A DNA stretch of 20,224 nucleotides, from contig JBILGM010000103.1 of NCBI GenBank assembly GCA_044351045.1, positions 1 to 20,224 on the forward strand. Reading direction: 5' to 3'. Position numbers and translations under genes: made by a program. The notes under the pieces were generated by a model that did not search any database, was not told the origin of the DNA, and saw only the letters and a list, made by a program, of their open reading frames with translations. Below are positions 1-8,153 of the stretch, in pieces. How positions within the stretch are numbered: position 1 is the first letter of the stretch; every line of letters starts with the position of its first letter. This stretch comes from UBA6136 sp044351045 (lineage in GTDB: Bacteria; Pseudomonadota; Gammaproteobacteria; Methylococcales; Methylococcaceae).

Positions 1-1
1 G

Positions 2-94
2 ATGGATTACAACGAAAAGCGACCGCATGAGTCCCTGGGAAATGTACCACCTACCCTGTACATGCCCAGGTGTTTTAACGGACGAGGTCTATAG
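2..94 (+). pseudogene. IS3-family transposase (OrfB), C-terminal fragment cut by window edge
   Basis: An open plus-strand frame enters from the left edge and ends at TAG. It encodes about 30 residues including DYNEKRPHESLGNVPP, the classic tail of the rve-type integrase core of IS3-family OrfB proteins (usual form: Y-N-x-x-R-P-H-x-S-L-G-x-x-P-P). The residues after LYMPR do not match the usual tail, and the terminal inverted repeat could not be placed with certainty; the element probably ends within about 50 bases of the stop. Whether the upstream part is intact cannot be seen here. Confidence 0.8.
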
Positions 95-461
95 TTTTGA
101 ACTGTAGCCTTGACGGGGAAGCCTACGCTTGCACTGGCTTTAGGTGCAACAATCCGAACATCAACGACCGTCCCATCCGCCTGGCTCAACCAAATTAGCC
201 GTGGTCTGGACTTCTACCGAAAACCCGCGGATTTCCCCCGGCGGTGGAAAAATCGCAGCGATTAGAGTTCACCCATCACGCCTTGGTCCTGCCGAAATGG
301 CTCTATCCGATTTTTCGAACCGGCAATCAACTCAAAACCGGCATCACCCATGCCAGTCATTGATTCACGCTGACAAGGATGGCTAAATTCCCACGTAACC
401 ATTTCGCGACCGTGGCAAACCGAATACTCGGTCTATCACACAATCCGAGGCGCCCACCCGA
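95..461. other. Gene-free stretch, probable decayed DNA beside the IS3 end
   Basis: No intact gene is visible. On the minus strand short open stretches in shifting frames (for example GFSVEVQTTANLVEPGG, then ADGTVVDVRIVAPKASASVG in another frame) look like a broken beta-rich protein, but they contain stops and cannot be assigned. The part next to the transposase (about 95-130) is probably the IS right end. This stretch also lies downstream of the minus-strand FAD oxidase, but no convincing terminator hairpin was found. Confidence 0.4.
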
Positions 462-1994
462 TTATGCCCTGCCGGGCGCGACTGGACGGATAGACTGCGG
501 GTAACGAAACTGATTGTCAGGATCGACTGCCGATTTGATGGCGCGTAGGCGAGGGAGATTTTCCCCGTAATAAGCCTCAGCCCAATCCTGCAAGGACGGG
601 TCCGAAAAATTCTGGTAAGCCCCACCGCCACAAAGTGGAGTGACCATAGCGTAAAAGCCATTCTGCCAACGATGCGCCCGATAACGGGAGGCCATAGATT
701 GACCCGGAGTCCAGCTGATGGCGATCGTGGAGAGCCATTGGCTATCTCGGTGGACAAAAGCCGTATCGGTGGGCGCGAGCGCTTGTGTTGCGCCTCCGGT
801 CAGGTGAAACTTGATGTTGCCTGCGCCTTGAGCGTTCGGCCAACGGGGCAACCAATCTCTAATGGTCGCGATGAGCTCAGGCGTCATGGGACCATTGATA
901 AATCGAGACCGCTCCTGGGAATACCCCGGCCCATCCTCTGACGCCAGAAAAGCGGAAGCACTCCAATAGGCGACTTGCTCAATGACGTGGCTGCTCGGGG
1001 CCTGCATCGCATTGATCGGCGCCAAGATCCCGTCTAGTCTGGCAATGGTGCCAATGAACTGACCGATGATGAAGACGTTAATCGGTGTCGGCCTGCCGGG
1101 TAGTGGCAAGCCCGGCGCCAGGGTGATTTTGCAACCAAACTCTGCCGGCGCATTTTCAAGATTCAGAAACAAGGCGGCCAGAAATTCATCGCTTACCGCG
1201 TCCCAGATCAATTGCAGTTCGATAGAGCGGTCAACCGGGAAGGTCTCCATCGTAAAATCGGTGTTAATGCCAAAGTTACCCCCGGCACCCCCTCGGCAGG
1301 CCCAGAACAGATCGGCATTCACATTGGCATTGGCTGTCACGATTTCGCCATCGGCCAACACCATCTCGGTGCTGACCAGCTTGTCGCTGGCGATACCATG
1401 ACGACGCATGTCAAAGCCAAGTCCGCCGCCCAAAAGAAAACCGCCAGCACCGACTGTCGGGCAACGACCATGCGTGATGGATCGGCCAATACTCTGCAAA
1501 GCAGAATAGACCGCGCCATTACGGATACCGCCGCCGATACGGATCGTTTGCCGTGCGGCGTCATAAGTGTTCGCATTGAACTGTCGCAGATTAATCATCA
1601 GGCCCTCTGTGCAGGAAAACCCTGCGTAGGAATGGCCACCTCCACGCGCGACGATAGGAATTCCGTGACGTTTAGCCCATTTGAGCGACGTCGCAATATC
1701 GGCAACATCTGCGCAAAGGGCTATTCCGCCTGGCTGGATGGATCGATAACGCAGGTTGTTGGGGAGCGCCAGATTGGTGAACCCCGTTTCACCCGGGCGA
1801 ATCAGCGATCCCTTCAGCTGCAATCCAAGCTGGCGCCACGCCTTAGGCGGAAGGGGATCGTTTATTCCCACGAGCGGCGCTACGTGGGCTAGCCCGTCGA
1901 AAGGGTAGTCCAGTAAAAGTCCTCCGGCTAAACCAGCGCTCGTGGTAAGAAAGCGGCGCCGATTCACGCTGAAAGGGATTACCTTAGAAATCAT
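462..1994 (-). CDS. Tat-exported FAD-linked oxidase, berberine-bridge-enzyme type
   Basis: A 510-residue flavoprotein oxidase of the PCMH/BBE class, which oxidises small organic substrates and passes electrons to oxygen. The N-terminus has a twin-arginine motif (NRRRFLTT, residues 11-18) followed by a hydrophobic stretch, so export as a folded protein is likely. The FAD-binding domain covers about 85-260. It has GGGHSYAGFS with His121 and GRCPTVGAGG with Cys178, the two positions that link FAD covalently in bicovalent BBE-like enzymes. The BBE C-terminal segment is present at 475-502 (YYGENLPRLR, then DPDNQFRYPQSI). Length is normal for the family. It lies 178 bases downstream of the decarboxylase gene on the same strand, and co-transcription is possible. 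The substrate is unknown; sugar, alcohol or alkaloid-like substrates all occur in this family. Confidence 0.9.
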   Translation of the reverse strand: MISKVIPFSVNRRRFLTTSAGLAGGLLLDYPFDGLAHVAPLVGINDPLPPKAWRQLGLQLKGSLIRPGETGFTNLALPNNLRYRSIQPGGIALCADVADIATSLKWAKRHGIPIVARGGGHSYAGFSCTEGLMINLRQFNANTYDAARQTIRIGGGIRNGAVYSALQSIGRSITHGRCPTVGAGGFLLGGGLGFDMRRHGIASDKLVSTEMVLADGEIVTANANVNADLFWACRGGAGGNFGINTDFTMETFPVDRSIELQLIWDAVSDEFLAALFLNLENAPAEFGCKITLAPGLPLPGRPTPINVFIIGQFIGTIARLDGILAPINAMQAPSSHVIEQVAYWSASAFLASEDGPGYSQERSRFINGPMTPELIATIRDWLPRWPNAQGAGNIKFHLTGGATQALAPTDTAFVHRDSQWLSTIAISWTPGQSMASRYRAHRWQNGFYAMVTPLCGGGAYQNFSDPSLQDWAEAYYGENLPRLRAIKSAVDPDNQFRYPQSIRPVAPGRA

Positions 1995-2172
1995 CTAGCA
2001 CGCCCAGCTTTTCAATTTCATGGATGTTGCGCACACATTGCAGTGACTATCACATTGAATAATGGGCAGTCATGTGGCAGGAGTTTCACTGTATATTCAG
2101 ATCATTATGAATATTGATGCCATTGGCAAAGTCGACGGTGCCGCTTGGACAGATTTAATAAGGTTAGAAAAT

Positions 2173-3510
2173 TCAGCCCACCCGGGCAATGAGGCTATTC
2201 AACGGAATGTTCTTTGCTTTGACACCCGGCTTCTGGCCGCGAAGATCAAATTTAAGGCGCGTTTGCGGGCGGAAGATCATGCAATAGGTCGATCCGCCAA
2301 AATGGAACATACCTAACTGATCGCCCTTGGTGACCCGCTGACCTACGGTAACCGTAATCTCGCAGGTGGAAACCTCAGCCATGCCTATATGCATGATCGC
2401 CATCAATCCAATCTCAGGATTATCCGCTTCCATGAATATCACAGAGCGGGTAGCTACTTCCGCCAAGTAGCCTTGTGAATTATTTGGTGCAGAAACATCA
2501 AATCCCTGCGCCATTGGTTCTGAATAATAGGTCCCAGGAATATGATAGGTTTTCAGAATGGTTCCGGTCACTGGACTGTGCCAGCGGTGATAGCTCAGGG
2601 CGCTCAGAAACGCTTGATAAACAGTGCCGCCAACAAACTGATCTACCCAATCATCCCCAGCGAGCATGTGCTCTAACGAGTAGGGCTGGGCCTTTATCCA
2701 GAATCGATTGCGTTTTTGAACATTTCTGGCCACCTTGAACGGAGCTGACTCGCAGCCATTCACGATAACAGCATCATCATACAGATCAGCTACCGGACGA
2801 ATACCCGGTCGGAATTGCCGAGTGAAGAAATCATCCCATGACTTAAACCCGTAATGCGGAAGCGCGGAGTCGCATACAAAGTTTTCAACAAAATCTGGCA
2901 TATCAGCCAAGGCACGCCGACCAAGCCAGCCCTGTCGAGGATCATCGTTCAACACATAAAGTGAATCGGGTGACGATAGGAATTGTCCCCAGGCATCCAA
3001 GATCCTTTTAAATTGAGCATTAACCTTCTCGTTAAGAAAGGCTGCAAACCCGGCCTCGGTACCCATCGCCCAATTCAGGATTGCATTGATCGGAAAGCCG
3101 ACCAAACCTTTCCGATTGTATTCCGGCGCAGTGGTCATTACCTGACTGATAAGTACCAATGCCGTGTTGTAATCCCTAATTTGGGGGTCACCCAATGGCG
3201 TCTTATGAAAGCGTGCCGGAACTTGCTTAAACATCTGAGAGAACAGCATATAAAGCGCCGGATCCGTTTCGATCAAATCCTGAAGCCTCTGCACCTCGGG
3301 ATGCAAGGGCTGCAGATTGGCCTCTGCCCGTTCAATTTGTGCAGTCAGCCATTCCGCTAGAAAACGTTCATCACTGGGCAGCCACTCGCCGACGCGATAA
3401 GGCGCTTCCGTTGGAATATCAATTGATACTGCCTGAACCCTAGCAGGCGTCATCAAACAAGCCCCGGCACTGGCGCCAACCAACTTTATAAAATCTCTTC
3501 TGGTGTTCAT
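2173..3510 (-). CDS. Tat-exported PsiD-like / phosphatidylserine-decarboxylase-family pyruvoyl decarboxylase
   Basis: A 445-residue protein. I chose the ATG at 3510 over the in-frame ATG at 3564 because it puts a twin-arginine motif (TRRDFIK, residues 3-9) at the very N-terminus, followed by a hydrophobic run. Residues about 52-215 resemble the PSDC accessory domain found before the catalytic domain in PsiD-type enzymes (VGFPINAILNWAMGT, VNAQF). The catalytic domain shows WDDFFTRQFRPG (225-236), YHRWHSPVTG with the presumed catalytic His311, and FHFGGST with Ser407, where self-cleavage between Gly and Ser would produce the pyruvoyl cofactor. The relatives I recall include fungal tryptophan decarboxylases such as PsiD, so an aromatic amino acid is as plausible a substrate as phosphatidylserine. 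The canonical bacterial membrane PSD is shorter and lacks the N-terminal domain. The BBE-type oxidase follows downstream. Family assignment is strong; the substrate is inference. Confidence 0.88.
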   Translation of the reverse strand: MNTRRDFIKLVGASAGACLMTPARVQAVSIDIPTEAPYRVGEWLPSDERFLAEWLTAQIERAEANLQPLHPEVQRLQDLIETDPALYMLFSQMFKQVPARFHKTPLGDPQIRDYNTALVLISQVMTTAPEYNRKGLVGFPINAILNWAMGTEAGFAAFLNEKVNAQFKRILDAWGQFLSSPDSLYVLNDDPRQGWLGRRALADMPDFVENFVCDSALPHYGFKSWDDFFTRQFRPGIRPVADLYDDAVIVNGCESAPFKVARNVQKRNRFWIKAQPYSLEHMLAGDDWVDQFVGGTVYQAFLSALSYHRWHSPVTGTILKTYHIPGTYYSEPMAQGFDVSAPNNSQGYLAEVATRSVIFMEADNPEIGLMAIMHIGMAEVSTCEITVTVGQRVTKGDQLGMFHFGGSTYCMIFRPQTRLKFDLRGQKPGVKAKNIPLNSLIARVG

Positions 3511-3657
3511 AGTCTTATCGTTAACTCTGAATGAGTTCCTGCTTTGTTGCCCAACAAGGCGCACTATACCGATGGGCTGACCTAAATGGCAGATTACAAT
3601 TCACCCGGGATAGACCCAATCCACCCAAGTTAAGGAATACGCACTCAAAAAACCTAA

Positions 3658-4827
3658 GAGAACCTCTGAACAATTCGCTTTTTTTGTCGATGAAGACAGA
3701 GTGGGATCGTTTTTTCAGTTCGCCGGGTCGGATTCGTGTTTTGGCTCATGGATCCCCGGAAATCGGTGGCTTTTGGCGGGCTTCTCCACGCGGCGGACGG
3801 ATTGCTCCCGTCATGCCAGTAACTCCCGTCGCTTGAGGTAGAGGTTCGCTAGCCCCACGAGCATGAAGACTTGAGCGGCATTCTTGGCTAATCCTTTGTA
3901 ACGGACCTTGGTATAGCCAAACTGGCACTTGATGACCCGGAATACGTGTTCGACCCGGCTGCGGATCGATGAGTGTTTGCGGTTCCTCTGCTTCTGGCTG
4001 GACCCTAAACGGGATGTGGGACGCGCTTTCAGTGCGACACCCCAATAGACGCCCGCCCGCCGGGCCGCGCGCTCATAATGATCGTTGACATAGCCGGCAT
4101 CGCCGAAGACGGCCCGGTCATCTTCTCGTAGCAGATTGGGCAGTTCGGTGATATCGACCACATTCGCCGGGGTGACGGATACGGTGTGAACCACACCACT
4201 ATCGACATCCGCCCCCACATGAATCTTCATGCCGAAATACCATTGATTGCCTTTCTTGGTCTGGTGCATCTCAGGGTGGCGGGACTTGTCCCGATTCTTG
4301 GTTGAGGGGGCCGCATGGATGAGAGTGGCGTCCACCATGGTGCCGCCTTTAAGCAAGAGACCTTCATTCTCCAGCCCATCGTTGATGGTGTTCATAAAGG
4401 CGGCCGTCAGTTGATGCTCTTCCAGTAAGCGCCGGAAATTGAGAATCGTCGTCTCATTAGGGACCGGGGTCTCGCCTCACTCAATGCCGGTAAAGCGGCG
4501 CATGGACTCGACCTCATAGAGGGCATCTTCCGCCCCGGGGTCAGACAGGTCAAACCACTGTTGCAAACAGTGAATCCGCAGCATCATGCTCAACGGCATC
4601 GGCGGACGCCCGGGCTGACCCGATTTCGGATAGAACGGCTCAACCACGGCCAACAAAGCCTCCCAAGGCACCACCTGCTCCATCTCCAACAGAAAGCGCT
4701 CCCGGCGGTTTTGCTTCTTCTTGGCGTCATAACTGGGAGAGGCAAAGTGGGTCTGCTTCATAGGGTCATCCAAGGGGCATCCATTAGTGGGCGCAATCCT
4801 ACAACAGGGAGTTGTTCAGAGGTTCCC
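3658..4827 (-). mobile_element. IS5-family insertion sequence with imperfect terminal inverted repeats
   Basis: The outer ends match as an inverted repeat: left 3658-3676 (gagaacctctgaacaattc) against the reverse complement of the right end at 4827-4809 (gggaacctctgaacaactc), 17 of 19 identical. The element is about 1.17 kb, normal for IS5. It carries one transposase gene with a premature stop. CTAA precedes the left end and CTAG or TAGG follows the right end, which suggests but does not prove the CTAR-type target duplication known for IS5; the exact end could shift by one base. Confidence 0.75.
3811..4761 (-). pseudogene. IS5-family DDE transposase with in-frame nonsense codon
   Basis: Two open segments lie in the same frame, separated only by TGA at 4477-4479. 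The N-terminal part (ATG at 4761; MKQTHFASPSYDAKKK, later GQPGRPPMPLSMMLRIH) is the IS5 N-terminal domain and stops after RFTGIE. The frame then continues GETPVPNETTILNFRRLLEE and the catalytic domain: Asp in MVDATLIHA, Asp in FGDAGYVND, Glu in IRSRVEHVFRVIK. The full frame would give about 316 residues, the usual length. Relatives generally have a leucine or similar residue at the stop position, so this is probably a single nonsense mutation. The element could move only if a related transposase is supplied in trans. Confidence 0.88.
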
Positions 4828-4881
4828 TAGGATAGTTTGGACCAAAAGGTTGTCGGGATTCATAAGTTGGTTGGTGCTAGG

Positions 4882-5076
4882 TTAAAGGGAGCCCAACGCG
4901 GTATGGCAGGCCCTGACATGCATTCTTTCTTGCCGCCGTTCTGCTAAGCCATTCATAACTACATTGACCCCACTGGAGTCAACTAACTGAAGATAGTACT
5001 TTTTCACTTCACGGCGCCATTCTTGGACCGCATGGCGACAAGGCCATAGACCTCCACGGTTTAACAGGCTGTCGCA
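4882..5076 (-). pseudogene. Open frame without a start, possible gene remnant
   Basis: About 64 codons are open between a TGA at 5077-5079 and TAA at 4882-4884, with no good start codon or ribosome site. The translation (including HAVQEWRREVKKYYLQLVD and SSGVNVVMNGLAERRQERM) has the charged, helical look of a true protein tail, but I do not recognise the family. It lies between the IS5 right end and the allene-oxide-cyclase-like gene, so it may be a leftover of a gene or element cut by earlier insertions. It could also be chance. Confidence 0.25.
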
Positions 5077-5100
5077 TCAACACAGGTTAACTGCCTGTTA
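5062..5100. repeat. Inverted repeat at the 3' end of the AOC-like gene, possible terminator
   Basis: TAACAGGC at 5062-5069 is perfectly matched in inverse by GCCTGTTA at 5093-5100, and a shorter nested pair ACAGG/CCTGT lies inside. The right arm overlaps the stop codon of the minus-strand gene ending at 5098. The hairpin is not followed by a clear T-run on the minus strand, so it could be a weak terminator, a retained mobile-element end, or coincidence. Confidence 0.35.
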
Positions 5101-5577
5101 TTTGAATTTGATACGCATAGCAGAGAACTTACAGGTAACTATATGATCGCCATCGTTCATGCGAGCCACCTCACAAACGCCTCTTGCACCGGAGTACTTT
5201 CCAGTACCTCCTGATATGGCAAAATATAGCGGCCTATTTAAAGCAGCCAGACCACCCGGCGTATACTCACCAGAACCCATTATATTTATGGTGTCGAGCC
5301 CATCTCCGAAGGCATACTCTGCATTGACGTATTTAACCTCGGAAGAAGAGCTCTCTTTAGTACTTATTGTGTAGACATAAAACCTTCCTATGACGTCTCC
5401 GTTGATTGCAAACACATTACCATGCCCTGCTGTCAGATCACCAATGGATGTGCCAGAATCCCCCAGATCGATCACATGTCGCCCATCATATTTTGACTTA
5501 AACTTCAGCGTGGTCAGCGACCAAGCATTATTAGAAAAAGCAAAAAAAGAAAATAATGCAATTATTATATACTTCAT
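5098..5577 (-). CDS. Secreted allene-oxide-cyclase-like barrel protein
   Basis: 159 residues. Residues 1-20 (MKYIIIALFSFFAFSNNAWS) are a clear Sec signal peptide. The mature part has the pattern of the allene-oxide-cyclase/dirigent-like eight-stranded barrel: GDLTAGHGNVFAINGDVIG (46-64), YAFGDGLDTINIMGSGEY (88-105), and the hallmark YFAISGGTGKYSGARGVCEV (118-137). Cys135 and Cys149 could form a disulfide near the C-terminus. Plant members cyclise or couple radical intermediates; the role of bacterial secreted members is not established. The start is supported by GAGAGG four to five bases upstream. The gene is clearly richer in A+T than the core genes to the right, in keeping with transfer, and sits between two IS elements. 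Confidence 0.75.
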   Translation of the reverse strand: MKYIIIALFSFFAFSNNAWSLTTLKFKSKYDGRHVIDLGDSGTSIGDLTAGHGNVFAINGDVIGRFYVYTISTKESSSSEVKYVNAEYAFGDGLDTINIMGSGEYTPGGLAALNRPLYFAISGGTGKYSGARGVCEVARMNDGDHIVTCKFSAMRIKFK

Positions 5578-5763
5578 ATTAACCTCTCAGAATAGCCCTA
5601 ATAGCAAGTCAATTAAGAATCACTTCATCAACATACAGATAAGAAACAACTTCAACACCCTGTTAAGGAAGCCCTCCAAAAAATAAAATTCATGCACGAA
5701 AGTACTTTACATGTGATCTGACCCGCGCAGCCGACGGCCAATGAGGATTTTTTATCCTCGCTC

Positions 5764-6834
5764 TTGGCTATGTCACTTACCGCCCTCGTCTCCGATTTTG
5801 CCGCTCACCTGCAGTCCGCTGAATTCCACCAAGTCGCCAGCCATCCCGAGCATCCCCAGGCGTTCTCGCGGCGCCGGAAGTTGCCGTTACCCGCGCTGGT
5901 GGCCGTCTTGTGCTCCGGTCTGCGCAAAAACGTTAAAACCAAACTGGACGAGTGCTTTGCCCACCTGCAGCAGCAGGCCCAGCTCGCTCGTCAGGTCACC
6001 GAGCAGGCCTTGGCCAAAGCCCGCATCAAGCTGGCAGCGACCGCCATCCCTTCCCTCAATGACTGGCTCATCGCCCGCGACGAAGACGACGGTGACCTCA
6101 CACGATGGCATAGATTGCGGCTCGTCGCGGCGGGTGCCTCGACCCTCCGTTTGGGGCCCCGCGCCAGCCATCAGTCACGAGCGGCCAACGCGGACCAAAT
6201 ACTGTTCGGCCTGTATCTTCCGGGTGCCGATCTCATGCTGGCGGCGACCCTCCTCAGCCCCGGCGAAAGTGTACGGCAAATGCTCTTTGAGCAAGTCCAC
6301 CGCCACTCGAGTCGCGATCTGTTCCTGCTGGACCCCGGGGCTATCCCTGTCGCTGGTTCGCCGCGTTACTGACTCAGCGGCAGATCCCCTTCTGTATGCG
6401 GATCGAGCAACAGGGCGGCGGATGCCGCCGATGTCCGTGATGAAGACTGTCCTCCCGCCCCGGTCCGCGTGCTCATGAATAACCTGCTGGATACCAGCAA
6501 ATTCCCAACCGAGTTGTTTGGCGATCTTTGTCATCACCGCTGGCGCATCGAGGAAACCTTCAAACGGTTGAAGCATCGCCTCAATCTTGAACACGTGTCA
6601 GGCCTGTCCCAACTCGCCGTCATGCAGGATGTCGCCGCCAAGGTGCTCTGCGATATCCTTCAAGCCCGGATCGCCCTCGAAGACTACCACCAACACGCGG
6701 TGCCTCCCGAGAGGCGGATGCATCATGCAGCGGCGATCAGCATCTTGAAACCCTTGATGCCATCACTTTTATTGGGCCGGTCAATCGCCTCGCTTCTGTC
6801 TGATGCGCTGGCGTTGATCGCCAAACGCACCTAG
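5764..6834 (+). pseudogene. IS4-family DDE transposase, frameshifted and internally deleted
   Basis: The N-terminal segment (TTG at 5764 or ATG at 5770) runs in one frame to TGA at 6370-6372 and contains LPALVAVLCSGLRKNVKTKL and LPGADLMLAATLLSPGES. Near the run gaccccgggg (6331-6340) the proper reading moves by one base: the continuation GYPCRWFAALLTQRQIPFCM lies in the next frame. That frame stops near 6440. A segment of roughly 50 residues expected in this family is then missing, and the C-terminal part resumes at VRVLMNNLLDTSKFPTELFG through RWRIEETFKRLKHRLNLEH, the Y-R-E-K-type signature of IS4 transposases, ending at 6834. At least one frameshift and one deletion make it inactive. I could not find convincing terminal inverted repeats. 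Confidence 0.85.
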
Positions 6835-7285
6835 TGCCACCGCGAAGGACAATCAAAGCCTCGATATCCAAGAACAAAACCACATAAGTTCATGGCCAAT
6901 AAACCCTGCTGATCATGCTCTCATCCTTAACTTGGGGGGATTGTACGTTACCCTCCTCAGGATCATCATTATGTTCTGGCCACACCCTGGAAGAGTTGGG
7001 ATTGGCGTTGGAACGGGTGAGCCTTCAATTACCAGAAAAATGGCCTCATCGATACTTCTTTGGTGAGCTGAAACCTGCAGGTGGTCTTTGTGTCATCGCA
7101 TAACCCATCGGGGCACTATCCCCTTCAATCCGGAACCCTCAAGTCTGTCCCACCGTATCTATCTCACCACGCCATCCCGCCTTTAGTAGCGCTTTTGAAA
7201 AAAAGGGGGGCGTCATGCGATACTGAAAAAGTTTAGGTGTAACACCGGCTTAAAGGCTTAAATTGAGAAGTCAGTCATAGGCTAT
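6835..7285. other. Intergenic stretch with no supported gene
   Basis: About 450 bases separate the IS4 remnant from the acid phosphatase gene. A 62-codon plus-strand frame at 6915-7103 (including LEELGLALERVSLQLPEKWP and FFGELKPAGG) is open, but has no ribosome site and no family I know; it may be a remnant. The tandem 8-mer ggcttaaa lies near 7248-7262. No tRNA-like or strong terminator structure was seen. Confidence 0.4.
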
Positions 7286-8059
7286 TCAAGGGATGAAATA
7301 CATCAGGTTTGGCAATAAAAAGCCCTTATTGAGTGACCCAAAAGACATGTCACTGACCTGATCACCTATGCTCTCGATGATGGTGTAGCCCTCACCCTCC
7401 AATTGACGGCGCACCTTGGCCTTGAAGCTGGCGGCGGTGGATTCCGTATCCTCTGGGGATTTAAGAATCAGTCGGTAACCATCCAGCATGCCTCGTTGAG
7501 CCAGGCATTGTGTTGTTTCGAATTGCAAGGCCGTTGATCGGCCACTCAATAAAACTATACTCACCCCACGTTGACGTAACCAGTGAAACAACTCCAATAC
7601 CGGGGTAATGGGAGTCTGACCGCAACGCGCGGTGAAGGCATTCCAATGGTCCTGATTGAAGGAGAAGGGAGGTATCTCGTTGGCGTAATAGTCGAAATTG
7701 CTCAGCAGCGTTTCATCGATGTCGAACAGCACAATGCCCTTGCATTGTCTTTTGGAATGTGGGCAATATCTGGAAAGCCACTGCCGAGCCCATTGTTGAG
7801 CGGCGAATGCAATATCGGCCTGATCCTTCAGTGCGCGTCCGGACTGGTAATAAGCATAAACCTCATTGGCCAGACCGGGGCCTGCAAAATAATGCCCTTG
7901 CGCCACCATAGGCGGCAGGTTTTGTGTGGTTCCAGCAAGTGGCCGCCGTTTAGCGATGGGACCTGGGTTGATTGGTACCACCTCAGCAAACGTGCCTTGA
8001 GATACTACGATGCAGGCAAATAGAAATATTCTAAAAAAAACAAGAAGGGTGACTTTCAT
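7286..8059 (-). CDS. Exported HAD-superfamily acid phosphatase (class B / subfamily IIIB type)
   Basis: 257 residues from the ATG at 8059, chosen because GGAG lies six bases upstream and the protein then starts with a Sec signal peptide (MKVTLLVFFRIFLFACIVVS). Longer starts up to 8194 would overlap the upstream gene. HAD motif I is VLFDIDETLLSN with Asp113 and Asp115; motif II is LLSGRS with Ser172; lysines 213 and 215 in SFKAKVRRQL supply motif III; motif IV is IGDQVSD (Asp233, Asp237). The N-terminal cap region with YYQSGRALKDQADIAF is like plant vegetative-storage and bacterial acid phosphatases. It probably hydrolyses phosphomonoesters in the periplasm. The gene lies 94 bases downstream of the RCC1-repeat gene on the same strand, so co-transcription is possible. 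Confidence 0.85.
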   Translation of the reverse strand: MKVTLLVFFRIFLFACIVVSQGTFAEVVPINPGPIAKRRPLAGTTQNLPPMVAQGHYFAGPGLANEVYAYYQSGRALKDQADIAFAAQQWARQWLSRYCPHSKRQCKGIVLFDIDETLLSNFDYYANEIPPFSFNQDHWNAFTARCGQTPITPVLELFHWLRQRGVSIVLLSGRSTALQFETTQCLAQRGMLDGYRLILKSPEDTESTAASFKAKVRRQLEGEGYTIIESIGDQVSDMSFGSLNKGFLLPNLMYFIP

Positions 8060-8153
8060 GGATTTCTCCATATAAGGGGCTTGTAAAAAACTAAAAGACA
8101 ATCGCAATAACCTGACTCGCAGGCACATCCCTGTAACATTGCGTATCGATAGG

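Noticed and set aside
1212..1892. 226-codon plus-strand open frame inside the FAD oxidase
   Set aside because: It lies wholly antisense to a gene with clear FAD-binding motifs and has no family features or ribosome site; long antisense frames are common in GC-rich coding DNA.
3985..4080. Short repeats and palindromes inside the IS5 element, checked as a possible CRISPR or attachment site
   Set aside because: No regularly spaced repeat units exist here or elsewhere in the window, and the sequence is explained by the transposase gene.
4477..4479. TGA in the IS5 transposase as selenocysteine or programmed readthrough
   Set aside because: No selenocysteine-insertion-type hairpin was evident after the codon and IS5 transposases do not use selenocysteine; a nonsense mutation is simpler.
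5887..6171. 94-codon minus-strand frame inside the IS4 remnant
   Set aside because: It is antisense to recognisable transposase sequence and has no features of its own.
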